Below are positions 50,453-61,898 of a stretch of DNA of 64,000 nt, piece by piece. The stretch lies in the NCBI RefSeq assembly GCF_030272615.1, contig NC_081414.1, positions 821,309,896-821,373,895 of the forward strand, read 5' to 3'. Under the pieces are notes generated by a model. The model was not told where the DNA came from. It saw only the letters and a program-made list of their open reading frames with translations, and ran no database searches. Both the position numbers and the translations under genes were made by a program. Origin of the DNA: Cryptomeria japonica. Its lineage: Eukaryota > Streptophyta > Pinopsida > Cupressales > Cupressaceae. Each line of letters begins with the position of its first letter. Positions within the stretch are counted from its first letter, which is position 1.

Positions 50453-51866
50453 TGATGGTATGATGAAAGAATAAGTATATGGTAGATTATTGAGAGGGGG
50501 GGGTGGATGAATTAGTAAACTGAAAAATTGATACAAACTTCCCAAACTCAAACTCAAACACACAAAGTAAACTTTCACTTGTCAAGATCAATACTCATAA
50601 GAATACTCAACATCAACTGGTTAACTGTTATACCAACTTAACAGTAAACAACTTCAATCTTGTAAACATCAAAATGCTTAATCATATATCAACATATTCC
50701 ATCTCTCAATGCTTCCAGTTATCATGTCTTATCATAATAGTTAAGTAGTTAACCAAATCAACAAATAAGATCATAACCACAACACCATTCACCATATGAC
50801 ACAAATATTTATACGTGGAAAACCCAAATAGGTAAAAACCACGTGAGATGAGACTCACAAGATAGCTATCTGAACTCTTTTGAAGTTTGCCCTTGTTAGG
50901 AGCCAAGTCTGTTAAAGCTTTTACAATAAGTCATGTTAAGAATTGATCTTGTTAGGAATCACCCGGTTAAGGGATTTACAAAATTCCTTGATGAAAAGAA
51001 AAATACCCTGTTAGGAGTAACCTCGGTAGAGGATTTGAAAATGCAAGCTAATGGACCACCTTGTTAGAGGATTTAAGAAGTAACCCAGATTGTTAGAGCT
51101 TACCCGGTTAGGGGATTTCAATTATGCTATAATTGTTAGAAAACAACTGGTTTTCTTGATCTATCTGAATAGAACTACATTTGCTTGATTAGATCCTTTT
51201 AAGCTTCAATATGCCTTTACACAAACTGCAGATCCATCCACTAGTTAGGCAACCACACACTCAACTGATTTCTGTCAACTTTGCCAACAACTTACAAAAC
51301 AACTTCATTGATCTTAAATACAAATCAACTAGGTCGATAACACAACAAAAACCTAATTTTCTCATACAGATTACAAACAAATCGGTTCAAGTGTGACCGT
51401 TGGATTTACATAGCAATCTATACACATTCTTCAAGAAAATTCCAACCGCTCCATGATCACCGCTTCATCGGACTTTGTAACTCATCGTGCGCTATGCATT
51501 AGATGCAATCCACTTTGCTCATTCCTTAGAAAATAAACAAACACACAAACGCACCAAAACAATCTAAAGTTATCCTCATACAATGATCACACGTGTCTCC
51601 ATCTTTACCGCTCAACATTAGATCTCATTTCAACAAATCTTGATCGGTTAGGGTTTAACAAAAAAATAACTTATAGGGTTTACCGGTTCAACTTACAAAC
51701 AAACATACCAGTTTACAACATATTCCACAAAGCTCTTCCTATCGGTTACAAGACAATATCAATAATAACAACAATATTATCAATATCATGAATACCATTA
51801 CAGGCTCAATTGACATCAATGACAACATAACATATCATTAATGCAATCCTCATGCAAATGCCAATA
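50453..51866 (-). repeat. 5' LTR of copia element A
   Basis: 1414 bp matching 44462-45917, including the GAGAGGGGGGGGTGG block and ATACGTGGAAAACCCAAATA (50811). It is directly followed by GAGGT and then by element B gag. Confidence 0.9.
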
Positions 51867-52565
51867 GAGGTACATTCTCTTCCAGTGCCGAAACATCTTC
51901 CTTGATAGCCAGGAACACCCATTCATTTCTATTGTCGGAACCGCTAGCAGAGTCTTGTGTTGGTTTATCATTAGAATCAGTCACACCTTCCACATCCACT
52001 ATGTAACATGATTTGTCTCTATTTTTCCTGTACTTATACTTGTTCTGATAACCAGGGTTAGGCTTAAAAGATCTTCTAGCTCTCTCTTCAAATCTTGAAT
52101 GCCTTTTAGGACATCTAGATGTAAAATGACCTATCTTATTACATGTAAAACATTTAAAAGGTGCTTTTCCTTCATACTTACTTCCTACAGGCCCTTTAGG
52201 TACTCTTCTAGCAAATAGGGCTTCAAGTTGCTCAAATTCATTATCTTCTCTCTTCATATCATCCAATTCCTTTGCATATAAAGCTTTACAATGTTTCTTG
52301 CCAGTTGATGATGTATATGTATGAAAAGAAGGTACAAACTTCACAGCCCCAAAAGGTCCAAATTATTCAAGCTCAAAAGAAGATAATTTCGCAACCAAGG
52401 TGTCTCAGATGAGTCTCCATCTGAATCTTCCATACTCTGTAATTTATTCCATCAAGTCTAGGAACATCTCTCCGAAACATAGCAGTAGATGAACTAGATA
52501 AACTTGAACTGTTAGCCGACATAAGATCTTCCTCAAGCGGTTAAGCTTATACTAAGAGGACCAGA
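51867..52565 (-). pseudogene. gag region of copia element B
   Basis: Minus strand: KFVPSFHTYTSSTGKKHCKA, LDDMKREDNEFEQLEALFAR, the CCHC knuckle CFTCNKIGHFTSRC, and an acidic tail next to element A. Between 52345 and 52565 lies decayed leader. Confidence 0.8.
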
Positions 52566-52577
52566 GCTCTGATACCA
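52566..52577 (-). promoter_or_regulatory. tRNA-iMet primer binding site of element B
   Basis: Minus strand TGGTATCAGAGC two bases from the LTR edge at 52580. Confidence 0.9.
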
Positions 52578-52579
52578 AT

Positions 52580-53309
52580 TGTTAGACAATTCAAATAGCC
52601 AAAAGAGAAATGAGAGGGAGGGGCATGAATCCGTTGTCTCAGATTACGAGAACCTTGAGAAATTAAAAATTTAATATTGGAACCCAAAATATCAATACCG
52701 GAATGCATAGACCAATTACCGAAATAGAAGATAAACCAATTAAACATAAATAAAAATTAGAGAATAAATACAATCCACATGACACCAAGATTTGTGCGTG
52801 GAAAACCTGGTAAAGGGATAAACCACGGTGGGAAGCCTACCCATAGTCAGATAATACTTCTGGAGTAAGTATGTGATTACAATTGAGGGGCCTGTATTTG
52901 CAAGAAGACCAACAACCTAGATAACATTGCTCATCACAAAAGGAGTCTCACTCACTATATAGAAATCCGTACTACAATCTGGAAGAAATAATGAACTGCA
53001 AAGATAGTATCTCCTATGCCTGAGTACAGTTCCGGTTAAGCTCAATACCAGAGGGTTAAATCCTCTTACATAAACCCAACTCGATCACCAATGATTGATC
53101 AAATCCTCTGCCTGAATGATTATTACATTATTTTCTCCTATACATCCTTTTCATTCTCACATATTACATACAATGATATCTTACATCATATATATACAAC
53201 CCTCGACCATAAACAATCAGGTCGACCACTAGACAATAAAACAATTACCTAATTACAAAACATGTCGGCTTGAGACCAAACAAATAATATCCAACCCATA
53301 AGACATCTA
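52580..53309 (-). repeat. 5' LTR of copia element B (partial)
   Basis: Starts TGTTAGACAATTCAAATAGC in plus orientation and parallels 26396 onward to AAGACATCT, where similarity stops. GTGGAAAACCTGGTAAAGGG and AAACCACGGTGGG are present at 52799-52832. Confidence 0.85.
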
Positions 53310-53640
53310 GGAATCCTTGGTGAACATTTTACGTCATGTCTCCATGATATTTGGTAGGATTGACTGTGTTCTACCACAAATGCTACAATAGTATCTTTAT
53401 AATGCATCCTCTTTAATATACACCATATAAACTAAACTATGACTTCTTTGACAATGATGTATCTTTATGATTGTGTATGTAATGATCCTTGGTGAACATT
53501 TTATGTCACGCCTCCATGATATCTGATAGGATTGACTGTGTTCTACCACAAATGCTACAATAGTATCTTTATAATGCATCCTCTTTAATATACACCATAT
53601 ACACTAAACTATGACTTCAATCTTGATATCACAATGATTA
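53310..53640. repeat. ~170-bp direct repeat pair
   Basis: A unit with ATCCTTGGTGAACATTTTA, GGATTGACTGTGTTCTACCA and CAATAGTATCTTTATAATGC occurs at about 53312-53440 and 53482-53620, separated by ~40 bp. No element ends were found. Confidence 0.85.
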
Positions 53641-54752
53641 CCCTGTGCTCAATCCTCTATGTTGACTGTCAATCATCACTGTCATGAATTGTACCTTCTG
53701 CTTCTTAGAATTGTCTTTTTAGGGATTTTTATGACTAAGGTTGCCTCTTTATGCCTTGAGAATGAACTACTCTTTACCTTTTTTGATGGTGAAGTCTTGA
53801 TACTTGGGCTCTTAAGCATTAATATTTCTGAGACAAACTCATTCTTTTATTTACTATTATTGCTTTCAAGTATGCTCTTTAATCATGAAGAAATTCACTG
53901 TCACAACTTTTATATACTGCTTTATTTACTGTTAAGACCTTCCCTATTTTTCTCTTGAATCTATTATTTAATTCAAAGAGACTGAAAGGGACTGCAACTT
54001 GATAGTTTTACTGCCTTTTCTTGTAAAAAATAAATGCATACATGTCATTTGACATCCATCTCTACTTTGTGAATCATCTCTGCTCTGTGTATGTTGATTA
54101 AGGTTAGCATTGGCCTTGTGATTCTTGATGTTGTTGCAACCTTTATTCACTGTCACCTTTGGTATTTTAATCTTCAATCTGCTCAAACAAAATAAATCAA
54201 TTCTGCTCTTCATCTTTTATTATGATCTAGGGCTTCTCATTGTATACCATTGTGATAAACTTCTTTATTGGTTTGTATCATAGGCACTCTATGTAGGCTG
54301 CTCACACAACCTTTGTCATTCGCTTTTGACCCTATCATACTATCTTTATGACTTTATCACTGTATTTTCTCTTTAATAGTGATTGTGAGAGGTATACAAC
54401 AAAACTCTCTATGTCATATAACCATTGTGAATGAGTATTCATGCTCATTTAATATCCTTGGACTGACTTGATAGCCATATATGCCTTGAAGTTGATCCTT
54501 TTATCCTTTGCTTGAGCTTTTTCAGACTTTGAGGGTTGCAAATTTCTCTTTATTTGTTGACTTGATTCTTTTGGATGTTATGTTCTTTGTGCTGCTACTG
54601 CTTTGTGAAATCATGAAGAGATTGTTGCAACAAATCTACTTCAACAACTATAATTTTCCATAATACATGTAGCCTTCAAGTATATAACAAATCACATTAC
54701 TGCTATGATTATCCTTCGTTATGTTTGGGACAAAAGCTTGCTTTGCATCCTT
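53641..54752. other. intergenic DNA between the two LTR stacks
   Basis: Pyrimidine-rich, AT-rich sequence with no readable domain. The open frame at 53659-53958 is hydrophobic and unsupported. Confidence 0.5.
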
Positions 54753-55812
54753 TGTTAGGTCCCCGAGACAACTGAGATGGGGGGGGGTGAATTAGTTGTC
54801 CAATAAATTCAACCAAAATTAACTTAACCAAAACTTAATGCTTAATGTTGGTAAACCAAACTTTATGCCGGTAGACAATTTTAACAGTTAATTGCAGTAC
54901 CGGTAAATATTATTGCATGAAACAGAAAGACAATAATATCCACAACACATAAAACAAATATTTGTACGTGGAAACCCTGTAAGGGGAAAAACCACGGTGG
55001 GAAGCCTTACCCACAATCAAATGATACTACTGCAGATAGTATGTGTGTACAATATGGAGTCTGCACATGCAGAAATGCCATCTCCCTAGAGCTCACTGAT
55101 CAATCACAAAATGGGAGTCACACTGACAATTGGATGGTTAAATCTAATGATAATGTACTGCACAAAATAGCATCTTCATATGCTGGATTCAGTACCGGTT
55201 TAGTTCTGATTATCTTCCTCAAAACCTTCCTTCAACCTTCAAATGATGTCTGCATGTATAGCTCTGCTTATTTTCGCATATACCCTATTACAATCCTTTT
55301 TCCAATTGCATTACAATCTCACAATTGAGATCTTACATTTATACTGAAAGCTAAGACCAAAATGTGTAGGTCGGCTTACAAAGAATATAACAATAAAATC
55401 AATTACAAATAAATCGATATCCAATGCATCATGTCGGCTCAATGCATTTACAATAATAATAAATCATCTTCATAACGTGTCGTGGTGATCTGGAATAGAT
55501 ATGCTTGCCGGTGTATAACCTGAACCTATTTGCCAGTAACAACAAATATGCAAACACAAATAGATCAATAACTAAATCACCAAAACCAAGTGATCAAATA
55601 ATGTCTTCGACATAACCAGGTAGTCTCCAAGTCATTCCAAGTGCCGGTGAACAATATAATCTGCCGGTGAACCAAATACCGGTGACTATGCATAAGTCTC
55701 TGACTTGCCGGTGAACAAAACAAAGATCTCCAAGTGTTGATAAGTGTTGACAAGTATTGACAAGTGTTGATATCAATAACAAAACCATATCAACATATCC
55801 AAAATACCAACA
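54753..55812 (-). repeat. 3' LTR of copia element G
   Basis: 1060 bp, TGTTAGGTCCCCGAGACAAC to AAATACCAACA. It has GAGATGGGGGGGGGTGAATT inside the end and TACGTGGAAACCCTGTAAGG with ACCACGGTGGG at 54965-55000. Several CCGGT/ACCGG repeats lie at 55500-55710. Confidence 0.9.
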
Positions 55813-55824
55813 ATCTCCCCCTTT
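55813..55824 (-). promoter_or_regulatory. polypurine tract of element G
   Basis: Minus strand AAAGGGGGAGAT adjoining the LTR start TGTTGGTA. Confidence 0.9.
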
Positions 55825-56173
55825 GGCATTGATGGCAACACAAGATGGAAAAACCATCAAAGTGCCAAAACAGAAATGCCAAAAAACAAAAACCAACAAT
55901 CTTCCAAAGATATTATTAACCAGAAATCAAAATACATAATGTCTCTCCCCTAGGAATATTTTCTCCCAATAATATCTCTCCCCAATTTTTTTTTCATAAT
56001 ATCTCTCCCCCTTTGACATCAAATGCCAAAGCAATACAAAAACTAGATTCAAGTATAAAATACCAACTCATTACAAAATACCAACTACTCCCCCTAAGAA
56101 TTAGCTCTCCTCATCAAAGCCAGAAAAAATATTTCTCTGTTAATTTTGTCGGTTGATGACAAACATCAACTGT

Positions 56174-57958
56174 CTAAGTCTCTACCGGTGGGGGTAGGAC
56201 TCCAAGCTGCTCTCTGAGATATTCAAAAGTCTCCTTAGGCAAAGGCTTTGTAAAAATATCAGCAATCTGCTCTTTAGTATTCACATAAACCAATTTCACT
56301 TCTTTTGCTTCAACATTCTCTTTTAGAAAATTGAATTTGATAGAAACATGTTTAGTCTTTGAGTGAAATACTGGGTTCTTTGGTATATCAATTGCTTCCA
56401 TATTATCACAATAAATAGTTATAGGTTCCTTGCATTTTACCTTTATGTCCTTCAATATTTGTTTAATCCATATTACCTGTGTGTAATTAGTTGCTCCTGC
56501 AACATATTGTTTTTCTGCTGTTGATAGTGATGTACAACTTTCTTTCTTGCTCAACCATGAAATTACTCTGCTACCAAAAAAAAATGCTCCATCGGTGGTG
56601 CTTTTTCTGTCATCTACATCTCCTGCCCAATTAGCATCTGTGTATGCACATAAATCAAAATTTTCATCTCTAGGATACCATAAACCAAGATTTGTAGTGC
56701 CTTGTAGGTACCGGAAAATCCTTTTTATTGTTGATTCATGATTTTCTTTAGGATTACTCTGAAATCTTGAAACAACACATACTGCATTCATAATATCAGG
56801 TCTTGTTTGTGTCAAATACAGTGAACCTCCTATCATAGATTTGTATCTAGTCGGATTAACAGGTGTTGATTCATCCTTCAAAGATAATTTATCAGTTGTA
56901 GTCATAGGCATGCTTACCGGTTTAGAGTTTTCCATGCCAATTTTTTTTAGTAATTCCTTCAAGTATTTAGATTGACATAGGAATATATCTTTATTAGTCT
57001 ATGAAATCTACAATCCTAAAAAGAATTTTATCTCTCCAATCATAGACATTTCAAATTCTTGTTGCATTTTGTTAGAAAAGTCTTCACACAATCCATCTTT
57101 TCCTCCAAAGATTATATCATCAACAAAAACTTCAATAACCAAGATGTTATCATTAGTCACTTTGTAGTATAGATTGTTGTCAACATTACCTTTAGTGTAT
57201 CCAAGCTTCAAAAGATATTTGTCCAATCTAGCATACCAAGCTCTAGGGGCTTGCTTTAGTTCATATAAAGCTTTCCGTAACCTGCAAACCATATCTTTGT
57301 TATCTGTCCAAAAAAATCCATCAGGTTGTTCAATGTAAACTTCTTTTTCAAGATCTCCATTCAGAAATGCACATTTAACATCCATTTGATATACTTTATA
57401 GTTCTTGTTGGCTGCAAAAGCCAATAAAAGTCTGACTGCCTTAATTCTAGCTACCGGTGCAAAGTTTTCATTGTAATCAATTCCTTCTTTTTGAGAATAT
57501 TCCTTACACACTAATCTTTCTTTGTTTCTGATTACCTTACCATCTTCATTAAGCTTATTTCTAAAAACCCATTTAGTTCCAATTACATTTTTGTCTTTAG
57601 GTCGGGGAACTAATGACCAAGTGTTATTCCTTTCAACTTTTTCCAATTCATCTTCCATAGCTTTAATCCAATATTTATCTTCACATGCCTCATTAATTGA
57701 TGCAGGTTCAATTTGAGAAATAAGACATACCTCTTCATTTGCCAATCTTCCTCTAGTCATAACTCCTTGAAATTTATTTCCAATTATCTGATCTTCAGAA
57801 TGATTCAATCTTACATATTGGGGTATTTTTACTTGTTGTTGTTCTTCAGTGACTATTGAATCCTTAGATGATGCCGGTGTAACTGGATCAACATTCTGTA
57901 CCGGTGTACTCATAGTAGGTTCATTTGTGATTATCTCTATTGCCGGTTCAGAGTCCAT
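56174..57958 (-). pseudogene. RT and RNase H region of copia element G
   Basis: Minus strand: KYWIKAMEDELEKVERNNTW, VPRPKDKNVIGTKWVFRNKL, NENFAPVARIKAVRLLLAFA, YQMDVKCAFLNGDLEKEVYI, KALYELKQAPRAWYARLDKY and EVFVDDIIFGGKDGL (active site). Then SLYLTQTRPDIMNAVCVVSR, RNase H AYTDANWAGDVDDRKSTTDG, and DIFTKPLPKETFEYLREQLG at the end. Confidence 0.92.
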
Positions 57959-58018
57959 GTACCTTGAATTTCCTCTAAACTAATCATCAATCTTCACATT
58001 TGCACTTTCAACAAGTTT

Positions 58019-58547
58019 CTACAATCTTTTGTTAAAACATCTATATGCCTTGCTCTTAGATGAATAACCAAGAAATATTCCTTCATCAATTCTAGGATCA
58101 AATTTGCCAATATAATCATCTCTTCTGATATAGCATTTACTTCCTAATATTCTGAAATATTTAAGAGTAGGAGTATTACCAAACCATAGTTCATGAGAGG
58201 TCTTACCAGTTTCACCTTTGATATGAACTCTGTTGAATGTATAAATTGTTGTATTGACCGATTCTCTCCAATATATATGAGGTAGATTTGCTTCTGATAT
58301 CATACTTCTGGCTGCATCTAAGATAGTTCTGTTTTTCCTTTCCACAACTCCATTCTGCTGTGGTGTCCGAGGTGTTGATAACTGTCTTCTGATCCCATTC
58401 ACTTCACAAAATGTATTAAATTCCTTAGATGTAAATTCACCTCCTTGATTTGATCTCAAACATTTGATTTTCTTGCCGGTCTCATTTTCTACCATCACCT
58501 TGAATAGTTTGAATTTCCCAAATGTTTCAAATTTCTCCCTGAGAAAA
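58019..58547 (-). pseudogene. integrase of copia element G, part before H
   Basis: Minus strand: KIKCLRSNQGGEFTSKEFNT, GIRRQLSTPRTPQQNGVVER, KNRTILDAARSMISEANLPH, GKTSHELWFGNTPTLKYFRI and GIFLGYSSKSKAYRCFNKRL. The domain continues at 63868 on the other side of element H. Confidence 0.9.
58543..58547. repeat. target site duplication of element H, left (GAAAA)
   Basis: GAAAA before TGTTACCCC, matched exactly at 63868-63872. Confidence 0.85.
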
Positions 58548-60080
58548 TGTTACCCCTATATTTTTGTTCGTGCCTAAAGTCTCATAATCAGCTAAAAATC
58601 AGATATTGTTAATATTTTAATGCTGAAGTTTTTGTGGCCAAACTCCATATCAGCTGAGAGATTTTAATTGTTTTTTTTTTAGCTTACCCATATACCCAAA
58701 CAATTAAATCTCAAGTCTTTTGTCTCTTATGCAAAAATGATTTCTGGGTTATGCTCTGCTCAACTCATTTATTCTACAATTAAAATTTTATAAAAAACAG
58801 GGCTCTCAGTAAAAAGTTATGCAGGTTTTTCTATGGCAGCCCAAAGAAACAATTATGATTGAACTTGAACCTTGAACCTTCTTAGGTTCAAAAGGTTCAA
58901 GGTTCAAAAGGTTCAAGCGGTTCAAAAAAGTTCAAAAGGTTCAAGGTTCAAGGTTTGATTTCAGAGGTTCAAATTCAGAGTTTAGAGATTCATCAGATGC
59001 AGGTTCAGAGTGTGTGAGTTCAAAATTTCAGCAATTTTAATAATCCAATAACATTGGCATGTCTAATGTTTGTAATTTTTAGTGTAATCTGTAACAACGA
59101 ATTTTCTGAGATAAAAAACTCAGTCTTGGTGCGGGGGCCATAACTATGTATTGAACCGTTGGATCACACTGAAATTTTAATATGTTTTAGAAACTAGTTT
59201 TCTAAATTCTCACCGGAGCGATCAAAAAAATATTATCTCAGTCAAAAGTTATTTATATCTGAGTACGGATATATAAAAATTCTGAGATAAAAGATTTGCA
59301 GATTTTAAAAAAAAAAGTTATAACGAAGAGGATAAAAGATAAAGGGAAAAAAAAAGATTAATTAATAATCTTTTCAAGATTCAGTTACGAAAGGAGATGA
59401 TGATTATTTAAGGAAAGTTTCTCCAGAAAAGGGGGGTTCTTCTTCTTTTTCTTCTTCTTCTTTTGGGAGGAGTGGGTGTGCTACAAAAAAAGGGAGAAAT
59501 TTTCAAATTTCTGATTGTAAGAGGGGAAGTAGTTTTCATGAGTTATTATTTTGTTTGTTGTAGGGGATTTGGGTCTGTGTATTCCAGATTGTATTGAGAA
59601 ATAAAGAAATGCAGATTTTGCTTGTGTGTAATCTTGTGCATTCTTTTGATTATAAATTCTTGGTGCTTTATAATCTTCTTAATACTCGCTCCATTATGGC
59701 AAACAGATAAATTGTATTTTCAAATCTGTGCGTTTGAATGTGAAAAGAAAATCTCTGTTGGGATAAATATTCATTTATGCAGCATTTGGTGCTTCCTCGG
59801 TCATTTCACTTTCAGAAGTTTGTGAATTAATTTAATGAGTGGGTCTTTTGTTGATTTTGCACGGATGTTCTGATCCCCCTTGTCCTGTGAAACATGAGAG
59901 AGACTCGATCAGATCTGTGTATGCGGGAAGATCAAATAGATGGTCTTTGTGCTATTTATTTGTTTCTCTCTTTGTTATTTAAATTCTAAATCACATTCAT
60001 GCCATGTTGATGGATGAGTGTTAACGTGCCTTCGTGTCTTCTGGTTAAAGACATATTCAACATTTTAATTCATTTTAAGT
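58548..60080 (+). repeat. 5' LTR of element H
   Basis: Starts TGTTACCCCTATATTTTTGT and matches 62183 onward until ~60073-60080. It includes a GGTTCAA/TTGAACC array (58861-58975), a TTC-repeat tract (~59437-59466) and an AT-rich TATATAAAAA stretch (~59269-59278). The last ~150 bp of the 3' LTR have no counterpart here. Confidence 0.85.
58861..58975. repeat. GGTTCAA heptad array in the 5' LTR of H
   Basis: About ten GGTTCAA or GTTCAA units on the plus strand follow two inverse units (GAACCTTGAACC). The left part can therefore fold into a hairpin around CTTCTTAGGTTC. The same array is at ~62496-62612 in the other LTR. Confidence 0.9.
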
Positions 60081-60176
60081 CATTTTAGTTTTTTCCCCAA
60101 GTTTTAAAGACATCTCTGTGTGCAAGGAGATTGGTGACTCTGTTTATGTCTGGTTGAAGAATTCCAGTCTAAAATT

Positions 60177-61043
60177 ATGGCTTTAGTTGCAGCTCAGTCA
60201 TGGGGGACTCATTTTGGTCCATTTGCTTTGCCCCAATATTCAACCCTTCCTAAAGGATCAAGGGAATGCTTTCCAAAGTTTGCTGGAGATAAGAATCAAG
60301 ATCCTGATGATCACATTAAAGCAGTCATGGTTACTTGTGGGATTCTTGGAGTGCAAGAAGAGAATGTCTTTGTGAGACTGTTTGTTGACAGCCTTGTTGG
60401 AAATGCCGCTGAGTGCTTTCTGAATTTGCAAGATGGATGCATTACTAGCTGAGATGACTTAAAGGTAAAATTCCTTGGAAGATTTCAAACTGTGGTTGAT
60501 ACTTATAAGTTACTGTTGAATTTCATTCAAATTCAGATGAAAAATGATGAATCTATGAGAGGTTTTATTGATAGATTTAATAGATGTGTTGGTAAAATTC
60601 CTCAAGCTTGCCAACCAACTGAAAGTAATCAGCCATGTGTTTTTATTGCTGCATTGCAAACTAAAATTAAATTTCAGTTGAAGCGTAAGAAAATACAAAA
60701 TTTGAAAGATGCACAAAAAGAGGCTATTGAGGTAGATGATGATATGTTGTTAAGTGGAATGAAATGCATGGATGAATGTGTTGTGAGGGAGCCACAATCT
60801 GAAATTTGTCTTTATAATCAAAATTTTTATCAAAAGAAAGAGATTTTAGAAAATAAACTTGCTATGAAAGCAGCAAAATCAACACTACCTACCTCTTATT
60901 CTCAAAATTTAACAGTCTTTAATGATGGACATTTCCAAGAACCTCCTGTAATTGAAAATAGCTCTCCTAGCATTGCAGGGATTTGTCATTTGTATGTTGA
61001 AAATGATAATTCATTTAAAGATGAGGGTGATCAAACCGCATAA
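60177..61043 (+). pseudogene. gag region of element H
   Basis: Motifs in order: FPKFAGDKNQDPDDHIKAVM, CGILGVQEENVFVRLFVDSL, GNAAECFLNLQDG, VKFLGRFQTVVDTYKLLLNF, MRGFIDRFNRCVGKIPQACQ and CVFIAALQTKIKFQLKRKKI. This is the plant retrotransposon gag (capsid) domain of the Ty3/gypsy type (family: PKFSGD...EDHIKAF...VRLFVESL...F..RF). No CCHC knuckle follows. It is broken. Confidence 0.8.
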
Positions 61044-61055
61044 TCAAAAATTTTA

Positions 61056-61898
61056 ATGACTTGCTCAGATGCTTCTTCTATAGAGCAAGTATTTGATGAT
61101 GAACAATTAGATGGAAGTTTGCTGGAAAATGTCTCTATTTCAGAATTTGAATATTTTTCATTTGATACTTCTAATGCACTTTCAGCTAATGATTTTAATC
61201 AGGGAAACATAACAGATCAGCATAAACAAGAGATGCATTATGGTGAGAAAGTAGGGGGTATCTCTCATATTGATATGCAGGCAAGGTATGAGTCTTTTCA
61301 GTTTGATTGCATGCAAGATATTGAGGAATTGTTGCAGCCCAAAACATTGCAGAATTTTGAGAATACTGAAATGCAAACCAAGGGAAACTCATTCAGCTCT
61401 GTTATGATATCACACAGGCGATCTGAAATAGAGATATTCAAATTTGATTGTGAAGATGAGCTGTTTGATAGTCATCCCATGCTGGAATCATTTTGTTTTG
61501 AAGCTAATGTTTATAATGAATTCTTGGAAAATGAATGTCTAGAGAGTCAAAATTCAGATTTAGATAAAGACTTTCTCATAGATCATTCTTACAGTTTTGA
61601 AGAAGGTTGTCCTATTAAAAGCATGACTTATTTTTCTAACACTTGTATGGAAGAATGTGGTATTTCTAGTATGAATCAACTCACTCAAGATGGTGTTGAC
61701 ATGTTGCAACCAGAAGTCTATGATGCAGAGTGGTTCTTTGGACCTGATATGTTTTTGAGGAAGTTTTTACAATGGATTGTTATTAGATCCTTCTTTACAA
61801 TGGCTGCAGGTTATTTATTGGGAATGATTCTACTTACATATCAACCACTTTTCTGCACTGGTACGTACTTCTCACAACCAGTTGATGGCTTTACATGA
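61056..61898 (+). CDS. second open frame of element H, acidic with hydrophobic tail
   Basis: 280 residues. The first ~230 are acidic and rich in Ser, Glu, Asp and Phe. The spaced motif FxFDC or SFxFD recurs (EYFSFDTSN, ESFQFDCMQDIEE, EIFKFDCEDELFD, ESFCFEANVYNE), suggesting an internal degenerate repeat. The tail holds a hydrophobic segment (FFTMAAGYLLGMILLTYQPL, roughly residues 245-265) that could span a membrane. There are no gag, protease, RT, integrase or known envelope motifs. The frame follows gag by 12 bases. Start taken at the first Met. Function unknown. As part of an LTR fossil it may be a captured or element-specific gene. Confidence 0.55.
   Translation: MTCSDASSIEQVFDDEQLDGSLLENVSISEFEYFSFDTSNALSANDFNQGNITDQHKQEMHYGEKVGGISHIDMQARYESFQFDCMQDIEELLQPKTLQNFENTEMQTKGNSFSSVMISHRRSEIEIFKFDCEDELFDSHPMLESFCFEANVYNEFLENECLESQNSDLDKDFLIDHSYSFEEGCPIKSMTYFSNTCMEECGISSMNQLTQDGVDMLQPEVYDAEWFFGPDMFLRKFLQWIVIRSFFTMAAGYLLGMILLTYQPLFCTGTYFSQPVDGFT

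Larger units (their letters stand above)
44462..51866 (-). mobile_element. Ty1/copia LTR retrotransposon A, inserted in B
   Basis: A whole-length minus-strand copia of 7.4 kb. Parts in plus coordinates: 3' LTR 44462-45917, polypurine tract 45918-45929, RNase H and RT 46274-47821, integrase 47885-48916, protease 48965-49366, gag with knuckle 49376-50400, primer site 50439-50450, 5' LTR 50453-51866. All expected parts are present in order, but the coding region is broken at about half a dozen or more points. The LTRs differ by about 5-6 percent by eye. The flanks are element B protease on one side and B gag on the other. Confidence 0.9.
26396..53309 (-). mobile_element. Ty1/copia LTR retrotransposon B, host of the nested stack
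   Basis: Minus-strand copia element opened by three insertions. Parts in plus coordinates: 3' LTR 26396-27291 and resuming at ~34.5 kb to 34902; polypurine tract 34903-34914; end of pol ~35230-35296; RT/RNase H, integrase and protease 41436-44461; gag with CCHC knuckle 51867-52550; tRNA-iMet primer site 52566-52577; 5' LTR 52580-53309. The two LTRs differ by roughly one base in ten over the stretch I compared, making B the oldest element of the stack, as its position requires. It is broken in several places besides the insertions. Confidence 0.85.

Noticed and set aside
60510-60716. Minus-strand open frame within element H
   Set aside because: It is antisense to the gag domain and has no domain of its own.
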